From contig BQML01000031.1 in NCBI GenBank assembly GCA_022180565.1, positions 1 to 64,000 on the forward strand: 64,000 nt of DNA, given 5' to 3'. Position 1 is the first letter of the stretch; each line of letters starts with the position of its first letter. The notes under the pieces were generated by a model that worked only from the letters and a program-made list of their open reading frames with translations, was not told where the DNA came from and made no database searches. This document shows, in pieces, positions 60,329 to 64,000 of the stretch. Origin of the DNA: Bacteroidia bacterium. GTDB lineage: Bacteria > Bacteroidota > Ignavibacteria > UBA10030. The position numbers and the translations under genes were made by a program.

Positions 60329-61891
60329 ATGAAATCCTACCCGCTCGACGGCATCTCGCTCAGTATCCCCGCAGTGTACGACATTGCCGTCCATCAGGCG
60401 TCAGTCCGTCTTGCCCCCGCCGCGCGCCGGCGTATTCAGGCCGCGCGCAACCTTGTGGAACGATGGGTGCGCTCCGGTGAAACGGTGTACGGTGTCACAA
60501 CAGGGTTCGGAGAATTCAGCTCCGTGCGCATCGGACCCGCGGATCTCGAACGACTTCAGGAGAACCTCATTGTCAGCCACTCCGCCGGGGCCGGCGACCC
60601 TCTCCCGGCCGAGGTTGTGCGCGCAATGATGGCTCTTCGCGTGAATGCGCTTGCCGCCGGTTACTCCGGCATCAGGCCCGAAACCGTCGATCTGCTGGTG
60701 GCGATGCTGAACCGGAACATTGTTCCATACATCCCTTCTCAGGGTTCCGTGGGATCGAGCGGCGATCTCGTGCAGCTCTCCCATTTGGTCCTGGCCATGA
60801 TCGGCAAGGGCCGGATCATGCTTCAGAACAAGGGGGCCGTGAAGACCGTGCCGGCTCGAAGTGTCCTTAAACGCGCGAGACTCGCGCCTGCAAGGCTTAC
60901 CGCCAAGGAGGGCCTGGCGCTCATTAACGGTACCCAGATGATGACGGCGTTCACGGCCCTGGCGGCCCACGAGACAAGGCGACTTGTGACAATTGCTGAT
61001 ATTGCGGCGGCCATGAGCACCGAAGCCCTGCGCGGAAGCGACACACCGTTCGATGACCGGATTCATCGCGTTCGCCCGCATCCCGGCCAGCGGCTTGCGG
61101 CCCGGAATGTGCGAACTCTGATGCGCGGAAGCGAAATCAGGGAGTCGCACAGACATGATGATCCACGTGTGCAGGACGCGTATTCGATACGGTGCGTGCC
61201 GCAGGTGCACGGGGCATCGCGAGACGCCCTTGTCTATGTCGAGCGTGTCATTTCAACCGAAATCAATTCTGCCACCGACAATCCCCTCATTTTCCCGGGC
61301 CAGGGTGTTCACCTGGAGGGGGGTAATTTCCACGGACAGCCCGTGGCTCTGGCGGCGGATTTCTTGGCGATCGCGCTTGCCGAGCTTGCCAATATTTCCG
61401 AGCGTAGGATTGAACGGCTTGTCAACGGCTCGCTCAGCGGCCTCCCGAAGTTTCTGACGCCAAACGGGGGATTGCACTCAGGACTGATGATCGCCCAATA
61501 CACTGCCGCATCACTCGTGTCGGAGAACAAAGTGCTCTGCCATCCGGGGAGCGTGGATTCGATCCCGACGTCGGCCAACCAGGAAGATCACAACAGCATG
61601 GGATCGATCAGCGCCCAGAAGGCCTGGAGGGTGTTGAGAAACACACAAACGGTCCTTGCCATCGAACTCCTGTGCGCCGCCCAAGGTTTGGACTTTGCGC
61701 GTATCTACAAAGGATCGACCCCTCTGAAAGCCGGCGCAGGTGTTGAAGCCGCCTACCGAACCGTCCGGTCAGTCGCAAGACCGATCGTCCGGGATCGCGT
61801 TCTGCACGATGACATCGAGCGTCTTCAGGTCCTTACGAGGTCGGACAAGCTGATCACTGCCGTTGAACGTGTCACAGGAATCCTGCAATGA
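60329..61891 (+). CDS. hutH: Histidine ammonia-lyase
   Basis: A 520-residue MIO enzyme that removes ammonia from histidine to give urocanate. The active-site Tyr54 is in VYGVTTGFGEF, the substrate-selecting histidine region is NLIVSHSAGAGD, and NGTQMMTAF, AYSIRCVPQVHGAS and ANQEDHNSMGS are all present. The MIO triad at 143-145 reads Ser-Ser-Gly (GSVGSSGDLVQLSH), where Pseudomonas HutH and most others have Ala-Ser-Gly. The serine that forms the cyclic cofactor is S144. It is transcribed divergently from the regulators and apart from hutU/hutI. It overlaps add by four bases. Confidence 0.93.
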   Translation: MKSYPLDGISLSIPAVYDIAVHQASVRLAPAARRRIQAARNLVERWVRSGETVYGVTTGFGEFSSVRIGPADLERLQENLIVSHSAGAGDPLPAEVVRAMMALRVNALAAGYSGIRPETVDLLVAMLNRNIVPYIPSQGSVGSSGDLVQLSHLVLAMIGKGRIMLQNKGAVKTVPARSVLKRARLAPARLTAKEGLALINGTQMMTAFTALAAHETRRLVTIADIAAAMSTEALRGSDTPFDDRIHRVRPHPGQRLAARNVRTLMRGSEIRESHRHDDPRVQDAYSIRCVPQVHGASRDALVYVERVISTEINSATDNPLIFPGQGVHLEGGNFHGQPVALAADFLAIALAELANISERRIERLVNGSLSGLPKFLTPNGGLHSGLMIAQYTAASLVSENKVLCHPGSVDSIPTSANQEDHNSMGSISAQKAWRVLRNTQTVLAIELLCAAQGLDFARIYKGSTPLKAGAGVEAAYRTVRSVARPIVRDRVLHDDIERLQVLTRSDKLITAVERVTGILQ

Positions 61892-62964
61892 AATTCTCCC
61901 CTGCCTTCATCAGAGCTCTGCCGAAGGTCCTCTTGCATGACCATCTTGATGGGGGGGTCCGGCCGAAAACGGTGATCGAGCTGGCGAAAGAAACCGGCTA
62001 CGGCAAATTGCCCACGACCAATCCGGCACAGCTTGCCGAGTGGTTTCACCGCGGGGCGACACGCGGCAGCCTCCCGCTGTTTCTGGAAGGATTCGAACAC
62101 ACGTGCGGTGTCATGCAGACCGAGGATGCCCTCGAACGCGTCGCGTACGAGATGATGGAAGACATGAAAAAAGATGGTGTCGTGTATGTCGAGACCCGGT
62201 TCGCGCCGGTGTTTCATCAAGAGAAAGGACTTCACCTCGAAACAATTGTCAAAGCAGTGCTGAGAGGATTAGAAAGGGGAAAAGAGGATTTCGGCGTGGA
62301 GTACGGGCTGATCCTCTGCGCGATGCGGAACATGAAGCCTGCGATTTCCATGGAAATCGCTGAACTCGCGGTGGATTTTCGCCAACAGGGCGTCGTAGGC
62401 TTTGATCTTGCGGGGGAAGAGGGCGGCTATCCTCCCAAGAAACATGTGGATGCGTTTCACTTCATTCAACGCGAGAACTTCAATATCACGATCCATGCCG
62501 GTGAAGCCTTCGGGAAGGAGTCCATCTGGCAGGCCATCCAGTGGTGTGGAGCCCACCGCATCGGCCATGCCACACGGCTGATCGAAGATATGAAGGTGAA
62601 GAACGGCACGGTCCAGAGCATGGGGACCCTCGCGCAATACATCCTCGACAAGCGCATTCCGTTGGAGATCTGTCTGACCAGCAATGTACACACCGGCGCT
62701 GTGAGGGATCTCAAGGAACATCCGTTTGGAATCTTCTTCCGGTACAAGTTCAGAGTTATGCTGAACACAGACGACCGACTCATGAGCATGATTACGCTCA
62801 GTGATGAATACAAGACCGCGGCGGAAGTCTTCGGTTTGACGCTGAACGATCTGGAAAAGCTCACGATCAACGCGATGAAAAGCGCGTTCATGCCGTACAA
62901 AAAACGGATCGACTTTATCTATAATGTCATCAAGCCGGGGTTTGCGAAAGCGCGGAAGGGGTGA
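61888..62964 (+). CDS. add: Adenosine deaminase
   Basis: A 358-residue zinc hydrolase making inosine from adenosine. Motifs: LPKVLLHDHLDGGVRPKTV (from 11, H-x-H), FDLAGEEGGYPP near 172, TIHAGEAFGKESIWQA near 202 (HAGE), HRIGHATRL near 219 and LTSNVHTGAV, then LNTDDRLMS near 290 (Asp-Asp). The LHDHLDGG start and the TSNVHTGAV and NTDDRLMS words are the pattern of the actinobacterial-type adenosine deaminases rather than the E. coli form. It overlaps hutH (ATGA), so the two are translationally coupled. Adenosine is produced by the ahcY reaction. Confidence 0.92.
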   Translation: MKFSPAFIRALPKVLLHDHLDGGVRPKTVIELAKETGYGKLPTTNPAQLAEWFHRGATRGSLPLFLEGFEHTCGVMQTEDALERVAYEMMEDMKKDGVVYVETRFAPVFHQEKGLHLETIVKAVLRGLERGKEDFGVEYGLILCAMRNMKPAISMEIAELAVDFRQQGVVGFDLAGEEGGYPPKKHVDAFHFIQRENFNITIHAGEAFGKESIWQAIQWCGAHRIGHATRLIEDMKVKNGTVQSMGTLAQYILDKRIPLEICLTSNVHTGAVRDLKEHPFGIFFRYKFRVMLNTDDRLMSMITLSDEYKTAAEVFGLTLNDLEKLTINAMKSAFMPYKKRIDFIYNVIKPGFAKARKG

Positions 62965-63000
62965 AGACGGCCAAGGAGATCATGGACTGACGGATGTCGC

Positions 63001-63363
63001 ATGAAGAAGATCACGATTTATCAGAAGCCGACCTGCACCACCTGCCGCAAGGTGTATGCCATGCTGAAGGAGTCCGGGGTCGATGTTGAGGCCGTCAACT
63101 ATTATGTGGAGCCGATTCCGAAGGCAAAGCTGAAGGAGCTTTTGAGGAAAATGGGGATGTCCGCGAGGGATCTGCTGAGGACGAAGGAGCCGCTCTATAA
63201 GAAATTGAAGCTGGGGGAGAAGGAACGATCGGAAGCAGAACTCATCGATCTCATGGTTCGCTATCCTGATCTTCTCCAGCGTCCGATTGTGGAACGAGGA
63301 AAACGAGCAATTCTGGCGCGTCCCGCCGAGCGGATCAGGGATTTTCTCTTTGAACGTGGGTGA
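63001..63363 (+). CDS. ArsC/Spx-family protein
   Basis: A 120-residue thioredoxin-fold protein of the ArsC/Spx/YffB superfamily. The active-site cysteines are C12 and C15 in YQKPTCTTCRKVY, a CxxC as in Spx/YffB rather than a single Cys. The later RPIVERGKRAILARP near 94 carries the RP and arginines of the ArsC fold. Either an arsenate reductase (glutaredoxin- or thioredoxin-linked) or an Spx-like regulator; the sequence does not decide. It is next to hflX and not to other arsenic genes. Confidence 0.85.
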   Translation: MKKITIYQKPTCTTCRKVYAMLKESGVDVEAVNYYVEPIPKAKLKELLRKMGMSARDLLRTKEPLYKKLKLGEKERSEAELIDLMVRYPDLLQRPIVERGKRAILARPAERIRDFLFERG

Positions 63364-63433
63364 GCCCGCGTTCGACCCTCGTGCACGGCACGACGGGGCC
63401 TGCAACCTGGTTCTTGGCACGACTGCATCAGAA

Positions 63434-64000
63434 TCACTCTTCGCCATTGTTCCCCTTGTGTCCCCTCACCAGCTGGGTCAGGTGCACGGCTTTACTCTTG
63501 GGGACCCTGACCTTCAAAACGACCGCGTTGTCCACATAGGTTCGCTCCCGAATTTCCGCAATCGAATGAAGGATCGAGATCAGCTTCTGGTTTCCCTGGG
63601 AAACAGTAAACACTCTTTCCACGAATTCCTCTTCAAGAAGCATCCGGACCTGTTCTTTCAGTCCAAGGAGGTTAATTCCGCGCGTGGCGGAGATGAAGAC
63701 CGACCGGGAGTATTCCTTCGCGAGGTTGTGCAGGAGACTTCGGTCGGCAAGGCGGTCGATCTTGTTGAAGACCATGAGGGTGGGTTTGAGCGCGCAGCCC
63801 AGATCCTCCAGAGTTTCGCGTACGATGACAATCTGTTCCTCGAATACCCTGTTTGTCACATCGACCACATGCAGGAGTACATCGGCCTCGGTGATCTCTT
63901 CCAACGTGCTCTTGAACGATGCAACCAGGTCATGCGGAAGCTTCCGGATGAATCCCACCGTATCTGTCATGAGAATGTCCACGCCGGATCCGAGCTGAAC
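63434..64000 (-). CDS. hflX: GTPase HflX, cut by the right edge
   Basis: About 189 residues of the C-terminal part; the start is beyond the right edge. The frame is open to base 64000 and reads VQLGSGVDILMTDTVGF (G3), then IRKLPHDLVASFKSTLEEI, NKID (G4, FNKIDRLADRS) and SATRG (G5). This is the HflX GTP-binding signature; the GTPase rescues or splits stalled ribosomes in related bacteria. The remaining C-terminal stretch (RVFTVSQGNQKLI to RVPKSKAVHLTQLVRG) is a family-specific tail. G1 and the N-terminal domain are missing only because of the window. Confidence 0.93.
   Translation of the reverse strand, partial: VQLGSGVDILMTDTVGFIRKLPHDLVASFKSTLEEITEADVLLHVVDVTNRVFEEQIVIVRETLEDLGCALKPTLMVFNKIDRLADRSLLHNLAKEYSRSVFISATRGINLLGLKEQVRMLLEEEFVERVFTVSQGNQKLISILHSIAEIRERTYVDNAVVLKVRVPKSKAVHLTQLVRGHKGNNGEE

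Overview
The window is a 64-kb piece of bacterial chromosome, fairly GC-rich and densely coded. It carries no rRNA or tRNA gene that I could see. The best guess for the host is a member of the FCB group, closest in style to Ignavibacteria or Bacteroidota. The reasons are two proteins ending in type IX secretion (T9SS) sorting domains (10147-13608 and 32002-34272), one of which looks like PorZ; a DUF3276 (PUR-like) gene; many secreted propeller, helix and barrel proteins; a minimal Omp85 protein; and PTS proteins HPr and enzyme I without any permease. Promoters I could pick out by eye have the form TTGACT-N17-TAnATT, unlike the -33/-7 motif of classical Bacteroidetes. Species-level assignment is inference.

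Layout. 1-1933: an integron-like platform at the left edge, with a gene cut by the edge (minus strand) facing away from an integron-type tyrosine recombinase (plus strand). 1938-9938: an SlyD-type isomerase, a secreted unknown, an efflux-type operon (membrane fusion protein plus two FtsX/MacB-like permeases, with no ATPase in view) and two alpha/beta hydrolases. 10147-17632: a large T9SS-exported beta-helix protein, the methyl-cycle pair ahcY and metK, and a sugar nucleotidyltransferase, all on minus. 17797-27943 (plus): isoprenoid genes (type 2 IPP isomerase, polyprenyl synthase), ptsH-ptsI, a bifunctional phosphoglucose/phosphomannose isomerase, then an overlapping envelope trio of a protease-propeller-barrel fusion, a BamB-like lipoprotein and a PEGA protein. 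28041-34272: an outer-membrane protein, a Crp/Fnr regulator, a PHP phosphoesterase, ribH and the PorZ-like protein. 34397-44823: DUF3276, then the fatty-acid operon DUF177-rpmF-plsX-fabH-fabD-fabG-acpP-fabF-rnc, closed by gcvP. 44892-50246: a CoA-binding protein, a minimal Omp85, rsmE and the Trk potassium system.

50243-62964 holds the whole histidine-to-glutamate pathway. On minus: cyclodeaminase, ftcD, hutI, an unusual cysteine-rich methyltransferase, hutU, then a lipoprotein RidA, an adenosine-specific kinase, SixA, an NtrC-type regulator and a receiver-histidine kinase. On plus, from the divergent promoter region, come hutH and adenosine deaminase. The window ends with an ArsC-family protein and hflX, cut by the right edge.

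A striking non-coding feature is that many spacers hold short tandem arrays of different units (7 bp, about 8-9 bp, 25 bp), several with an inverted arm. The most interesting places for follow-up are the integron edge, the protease/propeller/barrel fusion, the GC-rich insert in the beta-helix protein, the Ser-Ser-Gly MIO triad of HutH and the methyltransferase inside the hut operon.
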